Assembly (NCBI RefSeq): GCF_004357995.1
Contig: NZ_SMTK01000006.1
Span: forward strand, 62,001-126,000
Direction of reading: 5' to 3'
Source: Arthrobacter crusticola
GTDB lineage: Bacteria > Actinomycetota > Actinomycetes > Actinomycetales > Micrococcaceae
DNA length: 64,000 nucleotides
Shown: positions 33,846-46,500 of the stretch, piece after piece
Position numbering within the stretch: the first letter of the stretch is position 1
Layout: each line of letters starts with the position of its first letter
Translations under genes and position numbers: made by a program
Notes under the pieces: model-generated
Seen by the model: the letters and a program-made list of their open reading frames with translations, nothing else
The model's database searches: none
Told to the model about the DNA's origin: nothing

Positions 33846-35809
33846 TGGTCAGACACCTCGAAACAGTTCCCGAGCTTGAATAGTTTGGCCGCGCCGACCT
33901 GGTCAACAAGGGTGTACTTCGAATCGCCCGCATCATCGAATGCCGGGTAGAGGAAGGCGTTATCGAAATCGAGGAGGTAATCGGAGCCAAAGTCCAAGAC
34001 ATAATCGATACCCAGCTCCCGGGCACGTACGCACACCGCGGAGCCTGCATTCGCCTCGTCGGCGGATTGAGCTACGAGGGCAAGCACCTTGTCAGGATCC
34101 GTCATATGGTACTGGCTGACCTTGATCCCGGTATACGAGTAGGCCAAAGCGCCACCGTTCCAGGGATTGACGCCGATGACGCTTCCCTTCCCCACGAGGT
34201 CGGGCAGCCGGGCGATAAGCGTCCTTTCGTCGAGCGTCAGGATGTCTGTGTACTTCGGGTCAAAGCTGAACGCTTTAGAGACTTTTTGGGTGGACGCCTC
34301 CATCCCATCTGAGAAGGCACTTGGAATCAGAACACCCACCACCGCTGCGCCGACGACCACTGAAGCGACTTTTCCGAGCCAAGCCGGCGTACCCCGGAGC
34401 GCACCTACGAGCGCCGCCGACCGATCAACCAACCAGACCAGGCCCGCCACGGCGACCATCACACTCACCAGTGGAAGGAGAGCCGCGAGCCGCGGGGCGT
34501 CCTGGTACCAGGCGCCAGTCAGGGTCATACGGACCGGACCCCTCGGTTCCGAAGCCACCACAACGTAGAGCGCCGCCGCGACGGCGAAGCACCCGAGGAT
34601 CCAGGCCCACCTCGGCTGGCGGATCAAGACCACCACACCAATCAGGATTGCGGCAGCGAGCATCCAAGTGGTCTCCGTGCTGCTCGCTGTTCCCGTAAGC
34701 GCCTCCCCCAATGCGGCGCCCCCTGTTGTGAAGGGGTCCCTGTCGTCATAGCCGAGGAGCAGCGCGTACCAGGCCAGAACGATTGCACCGGCTGATCCGA
34801 TGAGCACGGCGACCTGGGTCAGTATCGATCTCTTCGTGCGAGACCCGCTCTGTCCTTTGAACCATCGGATCCATGCCCACAGCCCCATCGGAATGAAGAA
34901 CGCCATGAGTGCCACCAACCCATTGGGCTGTGCCGTGCCCAACGCGGCACAACCACCGACCAGTCCGATGGCCAGCCCCCCGACGCTCATGCCGGTCGGT
35001 TGACTCAGCCGGCAAAGAGCGGCAACGTACCCTATCGCCACAGGGAGGGCCGCGTAGGACAGCAGATTAGGGAAGAGCGGGCCCCAGTCGAAAAGTGCGA
35101 GCGGAAAAGCCGCAAAACAGGTCGAAAGGACCCCCGTCACCGCGAGCGGGAACCACCGCGCTCCGAAGACGACGGAAGAGAGGAACATACATGAAAGCGG
35201 CCAGACGACGGCGGCTACTGCGATGTTCATCACGTTGGACGCGACCGGTATCTCCAGCCCGGCACCATCCGTAATGAGGGCGACAATCGAGTGCCATGCT
35301 GACGGATAAATGGCGACGGTGTTGGTTGGGAGGAGCATCCGGCCAAGAGTAAGCGTGGAGGCATTATCGCTCTCGAGGATGTAGCGGACCGCGTTCAGGT
35401 GGAAGACGTTGTCATACCGCTGCGCGATGTGATCCGGTCGGTCGATTGCGAACTTCAGCTGCTGCCCAATAACGGCGGCGGCGAAGACCGCTCCGGAAAT
35501 GAGCCCTATCAGCCCCGGCCATTGCGAGACGAAACGCTGCCGCGGTCCACGGGGGCCGACGTAGCGCCCGAACACCCAGGACAGGAGAATCACCACGACG
35601 GCGCAGACTCCGACCCACCACAGCGTCCAACGGATTCCGAGGAGTCCTCCAGCGATTCCGGAGAGCCCGACGAGTCCCACGCCGAGCGCGGGGGCAGCCG
35701 CGATCACAGACGCCCCGCGGGCACCCGCGGCCAGCGCTATCAGGGCCCCGGGCAGCAGGAGAATCGAAATGACCAGCACAAACGCCGGTGCAGTGTCCCA
35801 CCATGACAT
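33842..35809 (-). CDS. Large polytopic membrane protein (DUF6541-like)
   Basis: The 655-residue protein has about 14 hydrophobic segments, and short conserved-looking extracellular stretches such as FHLNAVRYILE and AIYPSAWHSIVAL, then a soluble C-terminal domain (about 550-655) with IGVNPWNGGALAYSYTG. The layout fits GT-C-type lipid-dependent glycosyltransferases; I expect it to use the polyprenyl-phosphate sugar made by the next gene. ATG at 35809 has AGGA 8 nt upstream; the frame extends to 35935 inside wzt and is rejected there. Confidence 0.75.
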   Translation of the reverse strand: MSWWDTAPAFVLVISILLLPGALIALAAGARGASVIAAAPALGVGLVGLSGIAGGLLGIRWTLWWVGVCAVVVILLSWVFGRYVGPRGPRQRFVSQWPGLIGLISGAVFAAAVIGQQLKFAIDRPDHIAQRYDNVFHLNAVRYILESDNASTLTLGRMLLPTNTVAIYPSAWHSIVALITDGAGLEIPVASNVMNIAVAAVVWPLSCMFLSSVVFGARWFPLAVTGVLSTCFAAFPLALFDWGPLFPNLLSYAALPVAIGYVAALCRLSQPTGMSVGGLAIGLVGGCAALGTAQPNGLVALMAFFIPMGLWAWIRWFKGQSGSRTKRSILTQVAVLIGSAGAIVLAWYALLLGYDDRDPFTTGGAALGEALTGTASSTETTWMLAAAILIGVVVLIRQPRWAWILGCFAVAAALYVVVASEPRGPVRMTLTGAWYQDAPRLAALLPLVSVMVAVAGLVWLVDRSAALVGALRGTPAWLGKVASVVVGAAVVGVLIPSAFSDGMEASTQKVSKAFSFDPKYTDILTLDERTLIARLPDLVGKGSVIGVNPWNGGALAYSYTGIKVSQYHMTDPDKVLALVAQSADEANAGSAVCVRARELGIDYVLDFGSDYLLDFDNAFLYPAFDDAGDSKYTLVDQVGAAKLFKLGNCFEVSDQ

Positions 35810-35819
35810 GAATGCAGTC

Positions 35820-36551
35820 CTAGTCTTCGCCGCGGAGGCGGCGCACCGCTTCATGGACAGGCGCGTCGAGAATGATGCGGCCGTGTTCCAAGAGGACCCC
35901 CCGCTTGCAGATCGTCGAAACCAAATCCAGGTCATGGCTCACGACAACGAGGGTCTTTCCGGCGTCGGCGAGATCCTTGATCTTGGCGATGCACTTTCGT
36001 TGGAACGGTTCGTCTCCAACGGCAAGAATCTCGTCGACGAGGAACACTTCGGGGTTCGTGTGAACGGCAACCGAGAACGCCAGCCGAAGGTACATGCCGG
36101 AGGAATAAAACTTGACCTCGGTATCGATGAAGTCCCCGATCTCGGAGAACTCGAGGATGTCATCGAAGCGCTCACTGATCTGGGCTTCCGACATGCCCAG
36201 GATGGCCCCGTTCAAATAGACATTGTCCCGCCCGCTCAGATCCGGGTGGAAGCCGGCTCCGACCTCGATCAGCCCTGCGACCCTCCCCCGTGTCCGCACC
36301 GTTCCGGTGTCCGGCAGCATCACGCCCGAGATGTGCTTCAGGAGTGTCGATTTCCCGGAACCGTTGAGGCCGAGCAACGCGACGGTTTCGCCCTGCTCTA
36401 TTTCGAGACTCACATCATGCAACGCGTGGAACTTCTTTGACAGGTCTCCCTTGCGGCCCTTCATGACCCAGACGAACGCCTCTTTAATGGAGCGCGTGTG
36501 GCGCAGGACGAACTGCTTGGAAATGCCTCGGACTTCAATTGCTGTTGCCAC
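35820..36551 (-). CDS. wzt: Polysaccharide ABC exporter ATPase (Wzt-like)
   Basis: The 243-residue ATPase has Walker A LLGLNGSGKSTLLKHI, the polysaccharide-exporter signature SSGMYLRLAFSVA, Walker B VFLVDEILAVGD and the H-loop in VVVSHDLD. It lacks the C-terminal carbohydrate-binding domain found in O-antigen Wzt, like the short RfbB/TagH forms and the mycobacterial galactan exporter ATPase. GTG at 36551 has GGAG 8 nt upstream, 2 bp after the wzm stop. Confidence 0.92.
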   Translation of the reverse strand: MATAIEVRGISKQFVLRHTRSIKEAFVWVMKGRKGDLSKKFHALHDVSLEIEQGETVALLGLNGSGKSTLLKHISGVMLPDTGTVRTRGRVAGLIEVGAGFHPDLSGRDNVYLNGAILGMSEAQISERFDDILEFSEIGDFIDTEVKFYSSGMYLRLAFSVAVHTNPEVFLVDEILAVGDEPFQRKCIAKIKDLADAGKTLVVVSHDLDLVSTICKRGVLLEHGRIILDAPVHEAVRRLRGED

Positions 36552-36553
36552 TG

Positions 36554-37445
36554 CTAGAGCTCCTGCGCGAAGCGGCCTTCAAGCCGCCGAAAGGTGAATT
36601 GACCGGCGACGATCACGAGAATAGCGGTGACCAGGGCGATCGGCGTCCATACGAAGATCAGATCCGGCGGAACGACAGAGGCCGGATCCGTAGCGGAAGA
36701 GGTAGTGGGAGCCCAAAACGCATAGTGGAACAACTCGACGGCGATGGTGAGGGGGTTGAACTGGTAAATCGTCAGGAGAACCTGGCCGGCTGACGCGCCA
36801 AAAGCGTCCCGCAGCCCGTCGCGCACCAATGTCCAGGGGTACAGGACCGGCGACGCCCAGGTTGCGATCATCAGGAGCATATCGACGAAGTTTTCCGAGT
36901 CCCGGAAGTACACGTTGACCGATCCAAAGAAAAGGCCGAGCCCGATGGCGAGCATCGCCACGATGGAGAACGCGACGACGGCGGCGATGAGCTCTGGAAT
37001 ACCGGGCCGCCACCCCGTGAAGAGGCAGGCGGCAACCAACACGACGAGCTGCGGGAAGAAGTGCACCGCCGACACCCAGACGGAGGCGACAGGGAACAGT
37101 TCCCGAGGCAGATAGATCTTCTTGATGAGCCCGCCGTTGATCACGATCGACCGTGACGCATTGCTCAGCGCCTCGGTGAAAAAGTTAACCAAGACGATCC
37201 CGGAGAACAGATAGATGGGATAGTTCTCGGTGTTCTTGTTCAGCCCCAGAAAGATTCCCAGGGCGAACCAGAACACAAAAAACTGGACTCCCGGCTTCAC
37301 GTACGACCACAACAGACCGAGAACCGAACCCCGGTACCGGACCTTCAGCTCCTTCGACACGAGGAGCTTCAGAAGATACCTCGACCGGAGCACATCTCTG
37401 AGACCACCTCCCAAGCCGGGGGTGGCCAGCGCTTCCGAGGTCAAA

Positions 37446-37459
<14 letters not shown>
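36554..37459 (-). CDS. wzm: Polysaccharide ABC exporter permease (Wzm-like)
   Basis: The 301-residue ABC-2 permease has six predicted membrane segments preceded by KELKVRYRGSVLGLLWSYVKP, the family's amphipathic gate helix, and GGLIKKIYLPRELFPVASV in the middle. It exports a lipid-linked polysaccharide with Wzt. ATG at 37459 overlaps the end of the galactofuranosyltransferase gene by 14 bp. No strong ribosome binding site is seen, so translation is probably coupled. Its place next to glf and a GlfT2-like gene points to a galactofuranose-containing polymer. Confidence 0.9.
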
Positions 37460-40746
<3,287 letters not shown>

Positions 40747-40831
40747 CATTTGGCCGTTCCCTAAGGCCTTCCTGCGGCGTCCACCGCTCAAACCGGAACC
40801 GAGCCGGCACGGAGCACCCTAAAGTTGGAGC

Positions 40832-41998
40832 ATGCGCCCAAGAATCCTCTGCATCTCCTTTTCCGACATTCAGGCGGACGCCCGCGTGCTGCGCCAACTC
40901 GACGTTCTCGCCGAATTTGGTGAAGTGATAACACTCGGTTACGGTGCAAAACCGGCCGCCGCAGCCGAACACCTGGAACTGGACGCTGCGCTGCCGTCCC
41001 TGCCGCAGACGCCTTTCGGCGTCGCCCTCCTTGCCCTGCGCGCCTACCGGCGGGTTGAGCTGGCGGCTCCCGCGGTGCGGGCGGCGCTGAAGCTTGCGGC
41101 CGGGCGATCCTTTGACCTAGTGGTTGCAAACGAGGCACGCGCCCTTCCACTGGCGCATGCGATCGCGGACGGCGCCCCAGTGTGGGGTGACATGCACGAG
41201 TGGGCACCTGAGGAGCGGGTCCATGTGCTGTCGTGGAGGTTGCTCATCAAACCGTTCATGACCGCCGTCTGTGCCAAGTACCTGCCTCGCACCCATGCCG
41301 TCACCGTGGTCAACGACTCGATCGCCCGCCTCTATGAGGAACAGTTTGGCAGTGCGACGGTGACTGTGCGCAACGCCCGGCCCTTTGTCGACCTGCGGCC
41401 CAGCGAGCAGGTGCCGGGAGTCATCCGCCTGGTGCACAGCGGCGCCGCAGTACCGGGGCGCAATCTTGAGGGCATGATCGAAGCGGCCGGGCTGCTCGGT
41501 CCGCGTTACAGCCTTGACCTCTTTCTCGTGGCAGCCCGTGACGGTGGCAAATACCTGCGGGTCCTTGAATCGCTCGCCGCTAGGGCGAACAACGTCACGG
41601 TACACCCGCCCGTCGCCCCTGAGGAGCTGCCCCGGGTCCTCAATCACTATGACGTGGGTATCTTCAGCCTCCCACCGCAAACCCGCAATCACGCCCTGAT
41701 GCTGCCGAACAAGTTTTTCGACTTCGTTCAGGCACGCTTGGCGATCGTGTTCAGCCCCTCCCCTGAGACTTCCCGCCTGATCGAACATCACCACCTGGGC
41801 GCCGTCACGAAGGACTTTTCCACCGAGGCCCTCGCTGAAGCGGTGCGGCGCATGAGCATGCAGGACGTCGCCCGGTATAAGAGCCACACCCATACGGCTG
41901 CCCGGGCCCTAAGCTCCGAAGCCGACGAAGAGGCGCAGCGCGGCGTCCTCCGACGCCTGCTGCAGGAGGTGTCTCCGGATTCAGCGGTCGGACCCTGA
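40832..41998 (+). CDS. Glycosyltransferase, paralogue of the gene at 29646
   Basis: The 388-residue GT-B-like protein opens RPRILCISFSDIQADARVLRQL and has DMHEWAPEERVHVLSWRLL, IRLVHSGAAVPGRNLEGMIEA, DVGIFSLPPQTRNHALMLPNKFFDFVQARLAIVFSPSPE, matching its paralogue across the operon. It starts a plus-strand pair with the epimerase gene 17 bp downstream. GGAG lies unusually close (1 nt) to the ATG, so the start is not fully certain. Confidence 0.82.
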   Translation: MRPRILCISFSDIQADARVLRQLDVLAEFGEVITLGYGAKPAAAAEHLELDAALPSLPQTPFGVALLALRAYRRVELAAPAVRAALKLAAGRSFDLVVANEARALPLAHAIADGAPVWGDMHEWAPEERVHVLSWRLLIKPFMTAVCAKYLPRTHAVTVVNDSIARLYEEQFGSATVTVRNARPFVDLRPSEQVPGVIRLVHSGAAVPGRNLEGMIEAAGLLGPRYSLDLFLVAARDGGKYLRVLESLAARANNVTVHPPVAPEELPRVLNHYDVGIFSLPPQTRNHALMLPNKFFDFVQARLAIVFSPSPETSRLIEHHHLGAVTKDFSTEALAEAVRRMSMQDVARYKSHTHTAARALSSEADEEAQRGVLRRLLQEVSPDSAVGP

Positions 41999-42015
41999 GA
42001 CGGTAAGTTGAATAA

Positions 42016-43074
42016 ATGCGTATCTTGAGCGTCGTCGGCGCCCGCCCCCAGTTCGTGAAGCTAGCGCCCATCGCGCACGCGATGAAGGGCAGGGCCGAAC
42101 ATCTGATTGTTCACACCGGACAGCACTATGACGAGCTGATGTCCGATGTGTTTTTCAAGGACTTGGGTATTCCCGCCCCCGACTTCAACCTCGGAGTCGG
42201 CTCAGGTAAGCACGGGAAGCAAACCGGGGCGATGCTCGCGGGCCTTGAGGAGATTTTCGAAGAGGTCCGTCCTGACTGGGTCCTCGTCTACGGCGACACC
42301 AACTCGACGCTCGCCGCCGCCGTGGCCGCCGTCAAAATGCACATCCCGCTGGCCCATCTTGAGGCGGGCCTGCGCTCATTCAACCGGCGGATGCCTGAGG
42401 AACACAACCGGGTCCTTACCGACCATTCATCGGATCTCCTGCTCGCGCCCACCGAGGTTGCGATGGGGCACCTGGCGAATGAGGGGCTGGCCGAGCGGAG
42501 CGTTCTTGTGGGTGACGTGATGACCGACGTCCTGTTCGGCACGAAAGCGCTGCTTGAGTCCCGGAGCGAGCCGCTCCCGCTGGGCATGGAAGCCGGCAGC
42601 TACTACATCAGCACAATTCATCGGCCCGACAACACCGACGAGCCGGTCCGCCTGAAGCAGATCATCGACTCCCTCGCTTCCCTCGACAAGCCCGTGGTGC
42701 TGCTGGCGCACCCCCGCTTGGTGGGTCTTGCGGCCCGGTATGGGCTCGACCTCGAAGCAGGAGCTATTCGGGTCGCCTCGCCGCTGGCTTATCCGCAGCT
42801 GATCAATGCCGTCATGAACAGCGCAGGCGTGATCACCGACTCCGGTGGACTGCAGAAGGAGGCTTTCCTGCTGCGGGTGCCGTGCACCACCATCCGGCCG
42901 GAGACCGAATGGGTTGAGACGGTGGAGCTGGGCTGGAACATTCTCGTCTCCGACGATCTCGGTTCCCTTGCCTCGGTGGTGCAGCGTCCGGCGCCCCGCT
43001 CAACTTCCGCGACGCCTTACGGCACCGGGGAAGCGGCGAAGGCCGTCGTCAGCGCCCTTCTCGACCAGCCCTGA
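42016..43074 (+). CDS. wbpI: UDP-GlcNAc(3NAc)A 2-epimerase, WbpI-like
   Basis: The 352-residue enzyme is of the UDP-GlcNAc 2-epimerase fold (VVGARPQFVKLAPI, YGDTNSTLA, LEAGLRSFNRRMPEEHNR, DSGGLQKEAF). Several stretches look like WbpI rather than WecB: STIHRPDNTDEP where WecB has GHRRENFG, and RPETEWVETVELGWN. WbpI converts UDP-2,3-diacetamido-2,3-dideoxyglucuronate to the manno form. The other four enzymes of that route are encoded 1.3-5.4 kb downstream on the other strand, which supports this assignment over plain UDP-ManNAc synthesis. Confidence 0.8.
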   Translation: MRILSVVGARPQFVKLAPIAHAMKGRAEHLIVHTGQHYDELMSDVFFKDLGIPAPDFNLGVGSGKHGKQTGAMLAGLEEIFEEVRPDWVLVYGDTNSTLAAAVAAVKMHIPLAHLEAGLRSFNRRMPEEHNRVLTDHSSDLLLAPTEVAMGHLANEGLAERSVLVGDVMTDVLFGTKALLESRSEPLPLGMEAGSYYISTIHRPDNTDEPVRLKQIIDSLASLDKPVVLLAHPRLVGLAARYGLDLEAGAIRVASPLAYPQLINAVMNSAGVITDSGGLQKEAFLLRVPCTTIRPETEWVETVELGWNILVSDDLGSLASVVQRPAPRSTSATPYGTGEAAKAVVSALLDQP

Positions 43075-43269
43075 GACCTCCACTGCGGCTTGTGGTCTGG
43101 TGAGCCAATGCAGGAGGGCGGTCGTCTTATTTACAACCCAGCCACTGCGTCCGCCAGAGATCATTAAGGACAGCGCATCCTGCGTGAACACGTTTGCGGG
43201 GCAGGCGACCATTCACCCCTAGAAATCCAGGGCGAACGGATGTGCAGGACTGACGGTGGGGCGTGGAGT

Positions 43270-44418
43270 CTACGAACCGGTGTTGTGTCCAATCCTGGCA
43301 ACAACAGCGGCTGCGTTAGCCCCCACCCTCGCGAGTGAGTGATTGCGCTGGACCCACCCCGCCAATCTCCGTCGTTCACTGTCCGAAGTTTGGGCTGACA
43401 GGGAAGCCCGCATTGCATTTGCTACTTGCTCGATATCCCAGTCAACACTGCGCCCGAGGCGCTCGCTCGAAACGACATCTCTCAAGGGGCCCACACCGGC
43501 ATAAATGACTGGGGTTCCACAGCTAAGGCTCACCAAGGCTTTCGTGGCGAACGCGAAATCATATCCCTTGGAGGGCCTGACAGAAGCCAGCCCTGCAACA
43601 GCGCCCCGGAGAATTCTTGACAGGATCTCACTACCGACCGTGCCGGGAAACTCGACTCGCTCTGTGGAGGCTGCCCGGACCCGAAGTTCCTCCTTCTCGA
43701 CACCGTCGCCATACATCAGCAGCCGCACGTCCGGAAATTCGGATGCGATCCTCAAGAAGGCATCAACAAATATGCCTGCCCCTTGGATTTCCGACATGGT
43801 GCCGGCGTAGACGAAGTACCGGCCGCCCTCTTCGGTCCGTTCTCCATCGAGCGAGAATTTTTTTGTGTCGACACCGGTCCCTACATTCACCACCTTTTCC
43901 GGACGGTGGGTGAGATCGACTACTGCCTGGGACACCCCGGACGAGACTGTCAGGACGAAACGAGCGGCCGAAAGGACCGTTCGTTCCATCGCGCGAAGAA
44001 CGCTAACCACCGGCTTAGCGACACCAATTCCAGCTGCGGCTACCGAACTGACGTCCGCCGCGAAGTAGATGAATGGCCGTCGACGTATTGCGGCCGCCAA
44101 CATCACAATCAGCCCTGTAGTGGGAGGGGGCTCTACAATCGCAACGTCAAATGCTTTTCCGAAGAGCAAGCGAAAAAACAGCGGAATATCAAAGCTAGCG
44201 TACTGGAGATATCCACGAACCGCCCCTGCCCGGTCCCTTAGGACCGGCCACCGCCGAACCCCCATGGTAGAGCGCGTTGCGTTGGGCGCACGGCTTGTGT
44301 AGACGGTGACCTTATTTCCACGCTTCTCAAGCTCGCTTACCATTGCAGCCAGCCTGTAGGCCGCCGCACCAGCCTCGGGCTCGTATATCCGTGTTGCTAC
44401 TGCTATACGAAGGACCAA
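43270..44418 (-). CDS. GT4-family glycosyltransferase
   Basis: The 382-residue GT-B protein has YEPEAGAAAYRLAAMVSELEKRGNKVTVYT at the N-terminus (loop binding the acceptor), VVNVGTGVDTKKF, YFVYAGTMSEIQGAGIFVDAF and an EX7-type donor region altered to YDFAFATKALVSLSCGTPVIY. Its sequence is visibly richer in A/T than the pathway genes upstream. A TTG codon at 44418, 2 bp after the oxidoreductase stop, is the only start near the expected N-terminus. Probably transfers a sugar of the local repeat unit. Confidence 0.8.
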   Translation of the reverse strand: MVLRIAVATRIYEPEAGAAAYRLAAMVSELEKRGNKVTVYTSRAPNATRSTMGVRRWPVLRDRAGAVRGYLQYASFDIPLFFRLLFGKAFDVAIVEPPPTTGLIVMLAAAIRRRPFIYFAADVSSVAAAGIGVAKPVVSVLRAMERTVLSAARFVLTVSSGVSQAVVDLTHRPEKVVNVGTGVDTKKFSLDGERTEEGGRYFVYAGTMSEIQGAGIFVDAFLRIASEFPDVRLLMYGDGVEKEELRVRAASTERVEFPGTVGSEILSRILRGAVAGLASVRPSKGYDFAFATKALVSLSCGTPVIYAGVGPLRDVVSSERLGRSVDWDIEQVANAMRASLSAQTSDSERRRLAGWVQRNHSLARVGANAAAVVARIGHNTGS

Positions 44419-44420
44419 TT

Positions 44421-45407
44421 TTAAAGGTCCCGAACCACTCCGCGTCGTGCGGAGTCAAGCATGGCCTCGGCCACCCGGAGCGTATTGAGCCCCTCGCGCA
44501 TGGTCACCGTGTTGTTCGAAAGTCCCAGCACCGCGTCGCGGAACGCCTCGTGCTCGACTCGCAGCGGCTCGCGCTTCGTCAGCGCCAGACGCGTGATGTT
44601 GCCTTCTGACACGCCGCGGAAGTTCGAAACGGCCTCCCACTCGGTGGTGAAGGTGCCGTTTTCGTAGAAGGTGAGGTCGGCGGTGAGGGTGTCGGCGACG
44701 AAGGCGCCCTTCTCCCCCGTGACCACGGTGAGACGTTCCTTCATCGGGGAAAGCCAGTTCACGAGGTGGCTAGTGATGACACCGTTGGCCAGCTGGCCAG
44801 AAGCGGTGACCATGTCCTCGTGCGGCCGTCCGGAGCGGGTGCTGGTCCTCGCCGACACGGAGGTGAAGGGCGACTGCGCCAGCCACGAGGTGAGGTCGAT
44901 GTCGTGGGTCCCGAGGTCTTTGACAACGCCGACGTCGGCAATGCGCGCAGGGAAGGGACCCTGCCTCCGGGTGGCGATCTGGTAGACCTCCCCCAGGTCG
45001 CCCGCCTCGATCCGTGCCCGGAGCGACTGCAGGGCAGGGTTGAACCGCTCGATGTGCCCGACGGCTCCAATCAGGCCCGCGCTTTCGAACGCATCGACCA
45101 GGCGCTGGCCGGCTTCGACTGTGTCGGCGATGGGCTTTTCGACGAGGGTGTGGACGCCGGCGCCGGCCAGGGCCAGCCCGACCTTCTCGTGCAGGCCGGT
45201 CGGCACGGCGCACACCGCCATGTCGATTCCCTCGGCGATCAGTTCGTCCACCGAGGCGCAGACCGGCAGCTTCCCTGCCACCCCGTGTGGATCCCCGTAG
45301 GCGTCGGCGACGGCGACGAGCTCGAGGCCCTCAACCTCCCGAATGACGCGGGCGTGGTGGCGCCCCATCATCCCCAGCCCGATCAGGCCAACCCGCAGAT
45401 CCGCCAT
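44421..45407 (-). CDS. wbpB: Gfo/Idh/MocA oxidoreductase, WbpB/WlbA-like
   Basis: The 328-residue NAD(P)-dependent sugar dehydrogenase has the Rossmann start MADLRVGLIGLGMMGRHHARVI and the catalytic EKP in HTLVEKPIADT near residue 90, then GHIERFNPA and a KDLGTHDID motif. In the WbpB/WlbA family it oxidises C3 of UDP-GlcNAc uronic acid. Context supports this: one base separates its ATG from the stop of the WbpE-like aminotransferase, its expected partner. The longer frame to 45740 overlaps that gene and is rejected. Confidence 0.85.
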   Translation of the reverse strand: MADLRVGLIGLGMMGRHHARVIREVEGLELVAVADAYGDPHGVAGKLPVCASVDELIAEGIDMAVCAVPTGLHEKVGLALAGAGVHTLVEKPIADTVEAGQRLVDAFESAGLIGAVGHIERFNPALQSLRARIEAGDLGEVYQIATRRQGPFPARIADVGVVKDLGTHDIDLTSWLAQSPFTSVSARTSTRSGRPHEDMVTASGQLANGVITSHLVNWLSPMKERLTVVTGEKGAFVADTLTADLTFYENGTFTTEWEAVSNFRGVSEGNITRLALTKREPLRVEHEAFRDAVLGLSNNTVTMREGLNTLRVAEAMLDSARRGVVRDL

Positions 45408-45408
45408 A

Positions 45409-46500
45409 CTAGGCACCCGCCTTCGCCAGCGCGTTGACCGCCGTGACAATGCGGTCAAGGTCCTCGGCGTCGAGCGAGGGGTGGACCGGCAACGAGAGCA
45501 CCTCACGGGCGGCGGTCTCCGTGTTGGGCAGGTCCTCCGTGCGCTGGAACGAGGGCAGGCGGTGGTTCGGAATCGGATAGTACACACCCGAACCGATGTT
45601 GTATTCGTCCTTGAGGGCCGCGGCGAAGCCGTCCCGGTCCCCCTCGACCCGCACTGTGTACTGGTGGTAGACGTGAACGGCACCGTCGGCCACCACCGGC
45701 GTCGTGATGCCCTCGATGTTGTCAGTGAGGAAGGCGGCATTCGCCTGGCGCTGAGCGGTCCAGCCGCCGACCTTGGTGAGCTGAACGCGTCCGATCGCGG
45801 CGTGCAGGTTCGTCATCCGCGCGTTGAAACCGACCAGCTCGTTCTCGTACTGGCGCTCCATGCCCTGGTTCCGAAGCAGACGGAGCCGGCGTTCGATCTC
45901 AGGGTTGCCCGTCGAGACCATTCCGCCCTCGCCGGAGGTCATGTTCTTCGTCGGGTAGAGCGAGAACATGGCGAAGTCACCGAAGGTGCCCACCTGGCGC
46001 CCACCGAGGGAGGCCCCGTGCGCCTGGGCGGCGTCCTCGAAGAGGGAGATACCGTGTTCATCCGCGAGCGTCCGGTACGCCGCAATGTCGGCCGGGTGCC
46101 CGTAGAGGTGGACCGGCATGATCCCCTTGGTCTTCCCGGTGATCAGGGATGCCACGTGGTCGATGTCGAGGCAGTAGTGGTCGAGCTCGATGTCGGCGAA
46201 GACGGGCGTTGCGCCGGTGAGCGCGACGGAGTTGGCCGTTGCAGCGAAGGTGAAGGAAGGGACGATCACCTCATCGCCGGGGCCGATGCCCGCGGCAAGA
46301 AGCCCCAGGTGGAGCCCTGCCGTCCCGGAGTTCACGGCAACGGCCGCGCGGCCGTCGAGGAGGACCTCGGAGAATTCCTTCTCGAACGCGGAAACCTCGG
46401 AACCCTGTGCAAGCATCCCCGAAAGGAGGACGGCGTCGACGGCCGCGCGCTCTTCGTCTCCGACGATCGGTTTCGCTGCTGGAATGAAGTCCTTGCTCAT
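45409..46500 (-). CDS. wbpE: DegT/DnrJ/EryC1 aminotransferase, WbpE-like
   Basis: The 363-residue PLP enzyme has VNSGTAGLHLGLLAAGIGPGDEVIVPSFTF, FEDAAQAHGA and the lysine that binds PLP in SLYPTKNMTSGEGG near residue 185. WbpE/WlbC uses glutamate to aminate the 3-keto sugar produced by WbpB. It sits between the acetyltransferase and oxidoreductase genes with overlap (ATGA) on one side and a 1-bp gap on the other. Confidence 0.9.
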   Translation of the reverse strand: MSKDFIPAAKPIVGDEERAAVDAVLLSGMLAQGSEVSAFEKEFSEVLLDGRAAVAVNSGTAGLHLGLLAAGIGPGDEVIVPSFTFAATANSVALTGATPVFADIELDHYCLDIDHVASLITGKTKGIMPVHLYGHPADIAAYRTLADEHGISLFEDAAQAHGASLGGRQVGTFGDFAMFSLYPTKNMTSGEGGMVSTGNPEIERRLRLLRNQGMERQYENELVGFNARMTNLHAAIGRVQLTKVGGWTAQRQANAAFLTDNIEGITTPVVADGAVHVYHQYTVRVEGDRDGFAAALKDEYNIGSGVYYPIPNHRLPSFQRTEDLPNTETAAREVLSLPVHPSLDAEDLDRIVTAVNALAKAGA

